From assembly GCA_038184435.1 (NCBI GenBank), contig CP116227.1, forward strand, positions 2,447,501 through 2,511,500: a DNA stretch of 64,000 bases, in the 5' to 3' direction. This document shows positions 7,958 to 16,455 of the stretch, one piece after another. The notes below the pieces were generated by a model, which worked only from the letters and a program-made list of their open reading frames with translations, was not told the origin of the DNA and searched no databases. Position 1 is the stretch's first letter, and every line of letters begins with the position of its first letter. The DNA comes from Nocardioides alkalitolerans (GTDB lineage Bacteria > Actinomycetota > Actinomycetes > Propionibacteriales > Nocardioidaceae). A program made the position numbers and the translations under genes.

Positions 7958-8902
7958 GTGCCGCTCGTCGTGTCCGCCCTCCACCGCTACCCGGTCAAGT
8001 CGATGCGGGCCGAGGACCTCGCCACCGCTGCCGTCGAGCCCTGGGGCCTCGCCGGCGACCGGCGCTGGATGGTCGTCGAGGCCGCCGAGGGCCGCGGGGG
8101 CCGCCAGCCGGGCGACTTCGTCTCGGCCCGCACCGACCCGGCCCTGCTGCTCGTGCGGGCGCGCCTCCTCGCGGAGGGGCACGGCGCGCTCGATCTGACC
8201 GCGGGCACCGAGGCCGGCACCGGAGCGGGCACCGGGGCCGCGTCGTCCTCGATCACGGTGCCCATCCCCGACCCGGTCACCCAGGTGCCCGTCGAGGTGT
8301 GGGGCTCCCACCTCACCGCGGCCCCGCAGCCGGCCGCGGACGCCTGGCTGAGCGACCTCCTCGGCCGCCCCGTGCACCTCGTCCACCTCGACGACCCGAC
8401 CCGTCGCCCGGCCGACCCGCGCTACTCCAGCCCCGGCGACCGCGTGTCGTTCGCCGACGGCTACCCCCTGCTCGTCACGACCACCGCGTCTCTCGCCGCA
8501 CTGAACGACGCGCTCCTCGAGCACGCCCAGGGCGCCGCGGAGCCGCTCGCCATGGCCCGCTTCCGGCCCAATCTCGTGCTGACCGGCGACGAACCGGCCT
8601 GGGCCGAGGACGACTGGCGCCGCCTGCGCGTCGGCGACGTGACCTTCCGCGCGGTGAAGGGCTGCGCCCGCTGCGTCATGACGACGTTCGACCCCACCAC
8701 GGGCGAGCGCGGCCACGAGCCGACGCGCACCCTCGCGCGGCTGCGCCGATGGGACGGCGGCGTCTGGTTCGGCGTCAACCTGGTCCCGGACGTGCCCGCC
8801 CCCGCTCCCGGCGCACCCGCCCCCGAGATCCGGCTCGGTGACGAGGTGGAGGTGCTCGAGCGGGTGCCCGCGGGCGACGGCCCCCTCCGCTCGCCCGCCT
8901 GA
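7958..8902 (+). CDS. MOSC domain-containing protein (YcbX/mARC-like)
   Basis: 314 residues. An N-terminal MOSC_N beta-barrel (SALHRYPVKSM...WGLAGDRRWMVV) is followed by a MOSC domain with the conserved segment VKGCARCVMTTFDPTTGER. C236 or C239 there corresponds to the cysteine that binds the molybdenum cofactor in mARC/YcbX proteins. Family members reduce N-hydroxylated compounds, often with a separate or fused ferredoxin domain; none is fused here. The GTG start is the only sensible one between a -10-like TACCCT and the first conserved residues. Transcribed divergently from the ABC-F gene. Confidence 0.85.
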   Translation: MPLVVSALHRYPVKSMRAEDLATAAVEPWGLAGDRRWMVVEAAEGRGGRQPGDFVSARTDPALLLVRARLLAEGHGALDLTAGTEAGTGAGTGAASSSITVPIPDPVTQVPVEVWGSHLTAAPQPAADAWLSDLLGRPVHLVHLDDPTRRPADPRYSSPGDRVSFADGYPLLVTTTASLAALNDALLEHAQGAAEPLAMARFRPNLVLTGDEPAWAEDDWRRLRVGDVTFRAVKGCARCVMTTFDPTTGERGHEPTRTLARLRRWDGGVWFGVNLVPDVPAPAPGAPAPEIRLGDEVEVLERVPAGDGPLRSPA

Positions 8903-8989
8903 CGGGCACCTCGGACGGGGCGACCCCGATCTGGTAGGCATGGCCCAGGTCACACCGCACCGCAGGTCCCGCGACAGGAAGGCACCGCC

Positions 8990-9751
8990 ATGCCCGCATC
9001 CCCCGGCCTCGCCGGCAAGACCGCCCTCGTCACCGGCGCCAGTCGCGGCATCGGCCTCGCCATCGCCCAGCGGCTCGTCGACGAGGGCGCCCGGGTCGTC
9101 ATCACCGCCCGCAAGGTCGACGCCCTCGAGGCGGCCGTCGCCGAGCTGGGCGGCCCGTCGAAGGCGCTCGGCATCGCGGGCCGCGCCGACGACGAGGAGC
9201 ACCAGGCGGACGTCGTCGCCCGCGCCGTCGAGACCTTCGGGAGCCTCGACCTGCTCGTCAACAACACGGGCATCAACCCCACCTACGGCACGCTCATGGA
9301 CATCGACCTCGACGCGGCCCGCAAGATCCTCGAGGTCAACGCCATCGGCACGCTGGCCTGGACCCAGAAGGTCGTCGGCGGCTGGATGGCCGAGCACGGC
9401 GGCGCCATCGTCAACGTCGTCTCCGTCGCGGGCCTGCGCCCGGCGCCGGGCATCGGCTTCTACGGCGCGTCGAAGGCCCTGCTCGTGCACCTCACCGAGG
9501 AGCTCGCCGTCGAGCTCGGGCCCGGCATCCGCGTCAACGCCGTCGCTCCGGCGGTCGTGAAGACGCGCTTCGCCGAGGCGCTCTACTCCGGTCGCGAGGA
9601 GGAGGTCGCCGCGGCGTACCCCCTCCAGCGTCTCGGCGTCCCCGAGGACATCGCCGGCGCCGTCGCCCACCTCCTGTCCGACGACGCCTCCTGGACCACG
9701 GGCCAGACCCTCGTGCTCGACGGCGGCCTGACCCTGCGGGGCGGCGTGTGA
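8990..9751 (+). CDS. SDR family oxidoreductase
   Basis: 253 residues, classical short-chain dehydrogenase. The cofactor motif TGASRGIG is near residue 16, NNTG replaces the usual NNAG, and the catalytic Y158-x-x-x-K162 lies in YGASKAL. Ends with the common C-terminal segment LSDDASWTTGQTLVLDGG, as in FabG-like and 3-hydroxyacyl-CoA dehydrogenases. Overlaps the next SDR gene by 4 bp (GTGA), so the two are probably co-translated. Substrate unknown. Confidence 0.9.
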   Translation: MPASPGLAGKTALVTGASRGIGLAIAQRLVDEGARVVITARKVDALEAAVAELGGPSKALGIAGRADDEEHQADVVARAVETFGSLDLLVNNTGINPTYGTLMDIDLDAARKILEVNAIGTLAWTQKVVGGWMAEHGGAIVNVVSVAGLRPAPGIGFYGASKALLVHLTEELAVELGPGIRVNAVAPAVVKTRFAEALYSGREEEVAAAYPLQRLGVPEDIAGAVAHLLSDDASWTTGQTLVLDGGLTLRGGV

Positions 9752-10584
9752 GCACGTCCCCCGCCCCCGCCGACCGGCTGGCGGGCCTCGGGGTCGTCGT
9801 CACCGGCGGCGGGCGCGGCATCGGCCGCGCCCTCGCCGTGCGCGCCGCCACCGAGGGGGCACGCGTCGTCGTCAACGACCTCGACGCCGACGCGGCCGCC
9901 GCCGTGGCGGCGGAGGTCGGCGGCACCGCGGCTCCCGGGGACGTCGCCACGACCGACGGCGTACGCCGCGTGCTCGCCATCGCCGTCGCCGAGCTCGGTC
10001 GGGTCGACGTCTTCCTCGCCAACGCGGGCATCGACTCGACGTCCGGCGGGATGGTCGACGACGCGCCCAGCCTCGCGACCTCCGACGAGGCGTGGGCCCG
10101 CATGCTCGACGTCAACGTCATGGCCCACGTGCGCGCGGCCCGCGAGCTCGTCCCCGGCTGGCTCGCCCGTGCCGAGGAGACCGGCGGCACCGGGGGGCGC
10201 TTCGTCGTCACCGCGTCGGCGGCCGGGCTGCTGACGATGCTGGGCTCCGCGCCGTACTCGGTGACGAAGCACGCCGCCGTCGGTTTCGCGGAGTGGTTGA
10301 GCGCGACGTACGGGCACCGCGGGGTCGCCGTGCAGGCACTGTGCCCGCAGGGCGTGCGCACCGCCATGCTCGACAACGCCGGCCCGCTCACCGGGCTGCT
10401 CTCGCGGGACTCGGCGCTGGAGCCGTCCGACGTCGCCGACGCCTGGGCGCGGGCGTTGGACGAGCGGCGCTTCCTGGTGCTGCCGCACCCGGAGGTGGCG
10501 GACTACTACGCCGCGCGCGCCACCGACACCGACCGCTGGCTGGCGGGCATGCAGCGCCTCCAGGCGAAGCTGGACCGGGGCTGA
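9748..10584 (+). CDS. SDR family oxidoreductase, second of a pair
   Basis: 278 residues. TGGGRGIG cofactor motif near residue 20, NAGI, catalytic Y170-x-x-x-K174 in YSVTKHAAV. The C-terminal half (VAVQALCPQGVRTAM... and a tail without the LDGG motif) differs from the upstream SDR, so the two are unlikely to share a substrate. GTG start inside the stop of the preceding gene. Convergent with hemE, 33 bp apart. Substrate unknown; acyl or alcohol dehydrogenation in lipid catabolism is a guess only. Confidence 0.88.
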   Translation: MSTSPAPADRLAGLGVVVTGGGRGIGRALAVRAATEGARVVVNDLDADAAAAVAAEVGGTAAPGDVATTDGVRRVLAIAVAELGRVDVFLANAGIDSTSGGMVDDAPSLATSDEAWARMLDVNVMAHVRAARELVPGWLARAEETGGTGGRFVVTASAAGLLTMLGSAPYSVTKHAAVGFAEWLSATYGHRGVAVQALCPQGVRTAMLDNAGPLTGLLSRDSALEPSDVADAWARALDERRFLVLPHPEVADYYAARATDTDRWLAGMQRLQAKLDRG

Positions 10585-10617
10585 CCCCGGGGCTGAGTCC
10601 CGGGTCGAGCCGGAGGC

Positions 10618-11679
10618 TCAGTCCAGCGCGTAGGTCTGCACGAACTCCGTCAGCCGCTCGAGCTGGCCCGGGTCGGTCGACGGGATGACGCCGTGGCCGA
10701 GGTTGAAGATGTGGCCGGGCGCGGCACGGCCGGCCTCGATGACCTCCGCGGCCCGCGCCAGGAGCACCTCGGTCGGCGCGAACACGAGCGTCGGGTCGAG
10801 GTTGCCCTGCACCCCCCGCCCGCCGACGCGACCGATCGCGTCGGCCAGCGGCGTGCGCCAGTCGACGCCCACGATGTCGGCCCCGGCCTCGCCCATGAGG
10901 CCGAGCAGGTTCGACGTGCCCACGCCGAAGTGGATGCGCGGCACGCCCAGCTCGCCGATCGCGGCGAGCACGCGCGCCGAGTGGGGCTGTACGTGGGCCG
11001 CGTAGTCGGCGGGCGTCAACGCGCCGGCCCACGAGTCGAAGAGCTGCACGGCGGACGCGCCGGCCCGCACCTGCACCTCGAGGAAGGCCGCCGCGATGCC
11101 GGCGATCTTCTCCATGAGGGCCGCCCACACGTCGGGGGCGCCGAACATCATGGCCTTCGTGCGCGCGTGCTCCTTCGAGGGACCGCCCTCGACCAGGTAG
11201 GACGCCACCGTGAACGGCGCGCCCGCGAAGCCGAGCAGCGGCGTGCCGCCCAGCTCGCCCGCCAGCCGCCGGACCGCCTCCGTGATGAAGGGGACGTGCT
11301 CCGGCGTCAGGTCGGGGATCGCGGCGACGTCGGCCAGGGTGCGCACCGGGTTCGCCACGACCGGGCCGATGCCCGGCTTGATGTCGAGGTCGACCCCGAC
11401 CGCCTTGAGCGGCAGCACGATGTCGGAGAAGAAGACGGCCGCGTCCACGCCGTACCGGCGCACCGGCTGCAGCGTGATCTCGGTGACGAGGTCGGCGTCC
11501 ATGCAGGACTCGAGCATGCCGATGCCCTCGCGCACCCGCAGGTACTCCGGCAGCGAGCGCCCGGCCTGCCGCATGTACCAGACCGGCGTGTGCGGCACCG
11601 CCTCCCCGCGGGCGGCCTTGAGGAAGACCGAGTCGGCGAGGCGGGGGTCGGGCTGCTGGACGGGCTGGGGCGCGGACAC
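10618..11679 (-). CDS. hemE: Uroporphyrinogen decarboxylase
   Basis: Converts uroporphyrinogen III to coproporphyrinogen III in haem synthesis. 353 residues, the usual length. Signature regions are present: PVWYMRQAGRSLPEYL, FFSDIVLPLKAVGVDL, GFAGAPFTVASYLVEGG and the C-terminal GNLDP...FNLGHGVIPSTDP. The GTG start at 11679 begins VSAPQPVQQPDPRLADS; upstream in-frame codons cross into the divergent DUF3000 promoter and are rejected. The hemE / DUF3000-RNase D divergent pair is a common actinobacterial arrangement. Confidence 0.96.
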   Translation of the reverse strand: MSAPQPVQQPDPRLADSVFLKAARGEAVPHTPVWYMRQAGRSLPEYLRVREGIGMLESCMDADLVTEITLQPVRRYGVDAAVFFSDIVLPLKAVGVDLDIKPGIGPVVANPVRTLADVAAIPDLTPEHVPFITEAVRRLAGELGGTPLLGFAGAPFTVASYLVEGGPSKEHARTKAMMFGAPDVWAALMEKIAGIAAAFLEVQVRAGASAVQLFDSWAGALTPADYAAHVQPHSARVLAAIGELGVPRIHFGVGTSNLLGLMGEAGADIVGVDWRTPLADAIGRVGGRGVQGNLDPTLVFAPTEVLLARAAEVIEAGRAAPGHIFNLGHGVIPSTDPGQLERLTEFVQTYALD

Positions 11680-11736
11680 CCCCCGATCCTCGCAGGTCAG
11701 GCGGCGTGGCGCACGGCCGACCCGGACGCCCCGGCT

Positions 11737-11742
11737 TACCCT
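11737..11742 (+). promoter_or_regulatory. Putative -10 (TACCCT) of a leaderless DUF3000 transcript
   Basis: TACCCT ends 6 nt before the ATG at 11749; no Shine-Dalgarno is present between them. Confidence 0.5.
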
Positions 11743-11748
11743 CGGCCC

Positions 11749-12354
11749 ATGGCCGCTGGACATGACGCGCGCCCGGGCACCGACGCCGGGCTCGTCCCGA
11801 GCGCCTTCCGCGACGCCGTGGCGGCGATGCGGGGGGCACGCGTGCGACCCGAGGTGCACCTGGAAGAGATGCCGGCGCCACGTCGGATCGCGCCGTACGC
11901 GGCCGCCGTGACGGGCGACGTCGAGGAGGGCGAGGAGGAGGTCGCGACCGGCCGCCTCATCCTGCTGCACGACCCCGACGGCAACGACGCGTGGGAGGGC
12001 ACCTTCCGCTGCGTGACCTACGTGCGCGCCGACATCGAGGGCGAGCTCGCCACCGACCCGATGCTCGCCGAGGTCGGCTGGTCGTGGCTGCGGGAGGCCC
12101 TCGAGGCCCACGGCGCCGCGTACGGCGCGGCCGCCGGCACCGTCACCTGCGTGACCACCCGCGGGTTCGGCCAGATGTCCGACGACGAGACCACCGCGCA
12201 GATCGAGATCCGTGCCTCGTGGTCGCCCGCCGACCTCGCCCTCGACCGGCACACCGAGGCCTGGGCGGAGCTCATGTGCCAGGCCGCCGGCCTCCCGCCG
12301 CTGCCCGACGGCGTCGCGCTGCTCCCCAGCCGGCGCCAGCGGGGCCGCTCGTGA
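11749..12354 (+). CDS. DUF3000 family protein
   Basis: 201 residues, soluble, acidic, no recognised catalytic motif. Conserved features of the actinobacterial DUF3000 family are visible: RPEVHLEEMPAPRRIAPYAAA near the N-terminus and a WSWLREAL...TCVTTRGFGQM...IEIRASWSP block. Function unknown in the family. It overlaps the RNase D gene by 4 bp (GTGA), so a link to RNA metabolism is plausible from context only. Confidence 0.9.
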   Translation: MAAGHDARPGTDAGLVPSAFRDAVAAMRGARVRPEVHLEEMPAPRRIAPYAAAVTGDVEEGEEEVATGRLILLHDPDGNDAWEGTFRCVTYVRADIEGELATDPMLAEVGWSWLREALEAHGAAYGAAAGTVTCVTTRGFGQMSDDETTAQIEIRASWSPADLALDRHTEAWAELMCQAAGLPPLPDGVALLPSRRQRGRS

Positions 12355-13652
12355 CCGACGCCCCGTCGACGGGACCCGACGCGCAGGAGCCCGAGACCCC
12401 GGAGGCTCCCGACGCTCCCGAGGCCCCGCTGCTCGAGCTGCGCGACGGGCTCACCCCCGTCATCGAGACCGCGGAGGCCCTGGCGGACTACTGCGCGGCG
12501 GTGGCCGCCGCGGACGGTCCGGTCGCGATCGACGCCGAGCGCGCCTCGGGCTACCGCTACTCCAACCGCGCCTACCTCATCCAGCTGCGCCGCGAGGGCG
12601 CCGGCACGGCGCTGGTCGACCCCATCGCGTTCGAGTCCCTCGCCCCGCTGCAGGAGGCCATCGGCGACGCCGAGTGGATCCTCCACGCCGCGACGCAGGA
12701 CCTGGCGTGCCTCGCCGAGGTCGGGCTCCACCCCACCCGGCTCTTCGACACCGAGCTCGCCGGGCGCCTGCTGGGCCACCCGCGGGTCGGCCTCGCCAGC
12801 CTCGTCGAGCGCCAGCTCGGGCGGCGGATGCGCAAGGAGCACTCCGCCGTCGACTGGTCGCGCCGCCCCCTGCCGGAGCCGTGGCTGGTCTACGCCGCGC
12901 TCGACGTGGAGGTGCTCGTCGAGCTGCGCGCGCTCCTCGTCGCCGAGCTCGAGGAGCAGGGCAAGACCGAGTGGGCGCGCCAGGAGTTCGAGCACCTGCT
13001 GTCCTTCACCCCCACCGTGCGGGTCGACCCGTGGCGACGGGTGTCCGGCACCCACAAGCTGCGCGGCCGTCGTGCCCTCGCCGCGGTCCGCGCCCTCTGG
13101 ACGACCCGCGACGACATCGCCCGCACCCGTGACACCACGCCCAGCCGCGTGCTGCCCGACTCCGCGATCATCGCGGCCGCCGAGGCGCTCCCGACGACGC
13201 GCGGCGCGCTGCTCGCGACGCCGGGCTTCAAGGGTCGGGGCGCGGACCGGTACGCCGCGCGCTGGGTCGAGGCCGTCCAGGAGGCCCTCGACCTCGACGA
13301 GTCCGCCCTGCCGGCACGCACCCTGCGGGGTGACGGACCCCCGCCCGTGCGGGCCTGGGCCGACAAGGACCCGGCCGCCGCCCGCCGCCACGCCGTGGGC
13401 CGCGACGCGGTCGCCGCCCTCGCGGAGGAGCGCTCCGTGCCGGTCGAGAACCTGCTGACGCCGGACTACCTCCGGCGGTTGCTGTGGTCGCCGCCGCGCA
13501 CCCGCGACCGTGCGGACCTCGTGGAGGCCGTGGGGGCGCAGCTCGCGTCGTACGGCGCCCGGCCCTGGCAGGTGGAGCTCACCGCACCCCTGCTCGCCGA
13601 CGCGGTCATCGCCGGCGACGCGGAGCCCGCGGACTCGTCGGCCGAGGACTGA
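12351..13652 (+). CDS. Ribonuclease D-like 3'-5' exonuclease with HRDC domain
   Basis: 433 residues. A short Pro/Glu/Asp-rich N-terminus is followed by a DEDDy exonuclease domain: DAE (in AIDAERASGYRY), the second acidic site in HAATQDLACL, and the Y...D site in YAALDVEVLVEL. A C-terminal HRDC-like helical region follows (about residues 240-320 and beyond). RNase D trims 3' ends of structured RNAs such as tRNA precursors. The GTG start overlaps the DUF3000 stop. The assignment is firm at family level; in actinobacteria the exact RNA targets are little defined. Confidence 0.9.
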   Translation: MTDAPSTGPDAQEPETPEAPDAPEAPLLELRDGLTPVIETAEALADYCAAVAAADGPVAIDAERASGYRYSNRAYLIQLRREGAGTALVDPIAFESLAPLQEAIGDAEWILHAATQDLACLAEVGLHPTRLFDTELAGRLLGHPRVGLASLVERQLGRRMRKEHSAVDWSRRPLPEPWLVYAALDVEVLVELRALLVAELEEQGKTEWARQEFEHLLSFTPTVRVDPWRRVSGTHKLRGRRALAAVRALWTTRDDIARTRDTTPSRVLPDSAIIAAAEALPTTRGALLATPGFKGRGADRYAARWVEAVQEALDLDESALPARTLRGDGPPPVRAWADKDPAAARRHAVGRDAVAALAEERSVPVENLLTPDYLRRLLWSPPRTRDRADLVEAVGAQLASYGARPWQVELTAPLLADAVIAGDAEPADSSAED

Positions 13653-13655
13653 GCC

Positions 13656-14990
13656 CTACTCCTCCTCGGTGCTGCCGCCGAGCAGCAGCCGCGATGCCTC
13701 GTCGAGCTCGGTGACGGTCGAGAGGATCGTCTCCTCGTTGAGGATGGCGTCGTTGAGGAGCGCGTCGAGGTACGGCGCGACCGCGGCGTCCAGCGCGGCC
13801 TCGTCCGGCACGGCCGGCAGGAAGTAGGTGTAGCGCAGGTTGTTGGTCCAGACGCTCGCGGACTCCGGCAGCTGGTCGGGCTGCTGGTAGGCGTCGGACT
13901 GGGCCACCTCGAGCAGCACCGGCACGATGTAACCGGCCTCGGTGACGCCCGCCATCGCGTCGGGGCTGGTCAGGTCGACGATGGTGTCGGCCGCCGCCTC
14001 CTTCGCCTCGGAATCGAGCGACATGCAGATGCCGCCGGCGGTGCCGACGGTGGCACGCTCGTCCACCGAGGGCGGGAAGATGACGTCGAAGTCGAGCCCG
14101 TCGACGGCGCGCAGCGCGGGCACCTCGGAGCGCGGCGCCATGATCATCCCGAGCCGGCCCGAGGTGAACCACTCCATCGCGTCGGCCTGCGCCAGCTCGT
14201 CGGCCGTGAGGGTGATCTGGGGCTCGCGGAGCACCTGCAGGGCCTGGGTGAGCGCGCTGACCGAGGACTCCTCCGACAGCGCGGTCGAGGTCGGCGGCGT
14301 CTGGTCGTCGAACACCGCGCCACCGCCCGACAGCACGAACGGGGCGAGCTGCTCGAGCGTCGGCCCCACGTAGAGGCCCTTCGTGCCGGCCTCCGGGTCG
14401 GACGCGAAGCGGGCCGCGGCCTCGAGCTCCTCGAGGCCCCAACGGCCGCTGCTCGGCACGGGCAGCCCCTCGGCCTCCATGGCGTCCCAGTCGACGAGCG
14501 CCTTGTTGTAGAAGATCACGAGCGGGTCGATCGAGTAGGGCATGCACGCCAGGCGGTCGTTGACGGTGAACGCCTTGACCCCGTCGTAGGACAGCGTGTC
14601 GCCGAAGTCGACGTTGCGGTCCACCATGTAGGAGTCGACGGGCTCGATGAGGTCCTGGCCGTCGAGGTAGGCCAGGTCGCTGTTCGACGCGAAGAAGAGG
14701 TCGGGCAGGGCCTCGCCCGCCGCGACGGCGTCGCGCAGCGAGGAGTTCGAGGCCTGCACCTGCACCTGGCGGGTCTCGGTGGCCTCGTTGAGCTCGGTGG
14801 TCTCGGCGACGAGGGCCTCGACCTCCGCCTCGGGCATCCCGTAGGTGCCCAGCGTGAGGTCGGCGGCCGCGGCGGTCGTCGGGGGCGTCGGCTCCGGCGT
14901 CGCCTCGCCGTCGCCCTGGCAGGCCGCGAGGGTCGGGACCAGCAGGGCCACCGACGCGACCGCTCCGACCGCAGCTCTGCGACGCTCCAC
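13656..14990 (-). CDS. Extracellular solute-binding lipoprotein, orphan
   Basis: 444 residues, ABC sugar-type solute-binding protein (family 1 fold). The N-terminus MERRRAAVGAVASVALLVPTLAAC (shown in part) is a lipoprotein signal with lipobox LAAC; a Thr/Pro-rich linker follows. Typical features are MPYSIDPLVIFYNKALVDW, MEWFTSGRLGMIMAPRSEVPAL and a Trp/Tyr-rich C-terminal half. The GTG start at 14990 has GGGGG about 5 nt upstream. No permease or ATPase gene for such a system lies next to it; its neighbours are RNase D (convergent) and a PucR regulator. It may serve distant permeases or have been co-opted as a sensor. Confidence 0.85.
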   Translation of the reverse strand: MERRRAAVGAVASVALLVPTLAACQGDGEATPEPTPPTTAAAADLTLGTYGMPEAEVEALVAETTELNEATETRQVQVQASNSSLRDAVAAGEALPDLFFASNSDLAYLDGQDLIEPVDSYMVDRNVDFGDTLSYDGVKAFTVNDRLACMPYSIDPLVIFYNKALVDWDAMEAEGLPVPSSGRWGLEELEAAARFASDPEAGTKGLYVGPTLEQLAPFVLSGGGAVFDDQTPPTSTALSEESSVSALTQALQVLREPQITLTADELAQADAMEWFTSGRLGMIMAPRSEVPALRAVDGLDFDVIFPPSVDERATVGTAGGICMSLDSEAKEAAADTIVDLTSPDAMAGVTEAGYIVPVLLEVAQSDAYQQPDQLPESASVWTNNLRYTYFLPAVPDEAALDAAVAPYLDALLNDAILNEETILSTVTELDEASRLLLGGSTEEE

Positions 14991-15085
14991 GTTGCCCCCG
15001 TTCGTCTCCGCGCCCCGGTGCCGGGACGCGCCGTCACGATACCCGTGGGTCACCCCCGGCCGGCCGGGCGGGAGCGGGGCGCTCC

Positions 15086-16372
15086 TCAGCCCGTCGCCCG
15101 GTGGAAGCGCTCGAAGTCCCGCTGGTCGCCCGCCTTCCACAGCGGGACGCTGGCCTTGAGCACCATGGTCAGCGACACCACGAACTCCGGGTCGTGCAGG
15201 TCCTCGCCGAACAGCTCGTTGATCCGCTTCCAGCGGTAGCGCACCGTCTGGGCGTGCACCCCCAGACGCGCCGCGATCGCCGGCGCGCTGTCGCGCGACT
15301 CGAGCCACGCGAGGAGCGTCTCCGACAGGATCTCCCGCGAGTTGGGCGTCTCGGCCAGCAGCGGCGACAGCAGGTCCTGGACCAGCCCCTGGCGCAGCAG
15401 CGGCTCGGCGTGCAGCCAGATCTGCGTGCGGTGCTCCGCACAGCGGAGCAGCGGGCCGTCGGGCACGATCCCCGACCCGGCCAGCGTCAGCATCTTCCGC
15501 ACCCAGCGCAGGGCGTCGCGCAGCTCGGCCGGACCGACCGGCCAGCCCAGGCCGACCCGGTGGCCCGTTTGCGCGAGCAGCGGCTCGAGCACCTCGACGA
15601 CCTCGTCGACCTCCGGCGCGGGCGCGAGCAGCACGAGCCCCGACCCGTCGGGACGCACCAGCACCCGGTCGAGGACGCCCCCGGCGGCCAGCACCTCGCG
15701 CACCTGCTGGCGCAGGGTCGCCGACTGCTCGTCGGCGACGGTGACCTCGCGGTGCTCGAGGCCCAGCACGACGAGCCGCTCCGGCACGCGCCACTGCGCG
15801 GCGTTGGCCAGCGACCGCAGGGCCTCGCCGTCGACGCCGCGCAGCAGGGCGTCGAGCAGCCGGCGCCGCGCGCGGCCACGGTCGCTCTCGAGCCGGCGTC
15901 GCGCGACGTCGTACCCGATGCGGGTCTGCTCCACGAGGTGGTCGAGGTAGGCGAACATCCGGTCGCCGAGCACCCCGAGCGCGTGGGCCGAGAGGCCGTG
16001 CGTGCGCGCGAGGTCGCGCAGGTGCCGCCACGCGTCCTGGGTGGCGACGCGGAACGCCGCCTGCGTGGCGTCGAGGTCGCCCTCCTCCCAGGCCTCCCCG
16101 TGGCCCATCTGGCGGAAGAGGTCGTCGACGCGCGCGTTCGCGAACGGGCGCCCCTCCGCCACCGCCATGAGGTGCTCGATCGCCGCGGCGACCGCACCCT
16201 CGATCAGCTGGTGGCGGCGACCCTCCGGGTGGCCGGCGTAGCTCGCCACCTTGGCCTGGATCTCGTCGGCGATCTCCAGCGCCAGCTCGGGCGCCACCGA
16301 GCGCACGGCGCTGGTCAACCGCGCCGCCGCCTCGGCGTCCTCCGCCCTGATGGGCAACGTCACCGCACCCAT
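15086..16372 (-). CDS. PucR/CdaR-type transcriptional regulator 1
   Basis: 428 residues. A helical N-terminal region (RsbRD/GGDEF-like sensor part, about residues 1-170), a middle region with the degenerate GGDEF-like fold of this family, and a C-terminal PucR helix-turn-helix (LGVHAQTVRYRWKRINELFGEDLHDPEF, shown for identification). The ATG start has GGGGGAG just upstream. Paralogous to the regulator at 23343-24572 at both ends. The two flank the exported-protein and mce genes and are the best candidates for binding the TTGTCA palindromes there; that is inference. Confidence 0.85.
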   Translation of the reverse strand: MGAVTLPIRAEDAEAAARLTSAVRSVAPELALEIADEIQAKVASYAGHPEGRRHQLIEGAVAAAIEHLMAVAEGRPFANARVDDLFRQMGHGEAWEEGDLDATQAAFRVATQDAWRHLRDLARTHGLSAHALGVLGDRMFAYLDHLVEQTRIGYDVARRRLESDRGRARRRLLDALLRGVDGEALRSLANAAQWRVPERLVVLGLEHREVTVADEQSATLRQQVREVLAAGGVLDRVLVRPDGSGLVLLAPAPEVDEVVEVLEPLLAQTGHRVGLGWPVGPAELRDALRWVRKMLTLAGSGIVPDGPLLRCAEHRTQIWLHAEPLLRQGLVQDLLSPLLAETPNSREILSETLLAWLESRDSAPAIAARLGVHAQTVRYRWKRINELFGEDLHDPEFVVSLTMVLKASVPLWKAGDQRDFERFHRATG

Positions 16373-16455
16373 GTCTGCTCCCCCATGTGGTCCCTCCCTC
16401 GTCGACGGCCGCACGCGCGGCGCGTCCCTTCCTGCGGCTGGCGCAGCCCTCCCGC

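Noticed and set aside
4556..8902. A 1448-codon open frame on the plus strand
   Set aside because: Its first 1100 codons are antisense to mreB, the repeat and the ABC-F gene, with low-complexity His/Arg/Glu composition; only the last 314 codons (MOSC protein) are real. Long antisense frames are expected at this GC content.
10585..10617. Terminator between the second SDR gene and hemE
   Set aside because: CCCGGGG/CCCGGG-type inverted segments are present, but arms are short and overlapping, so no single hairpin stands out.
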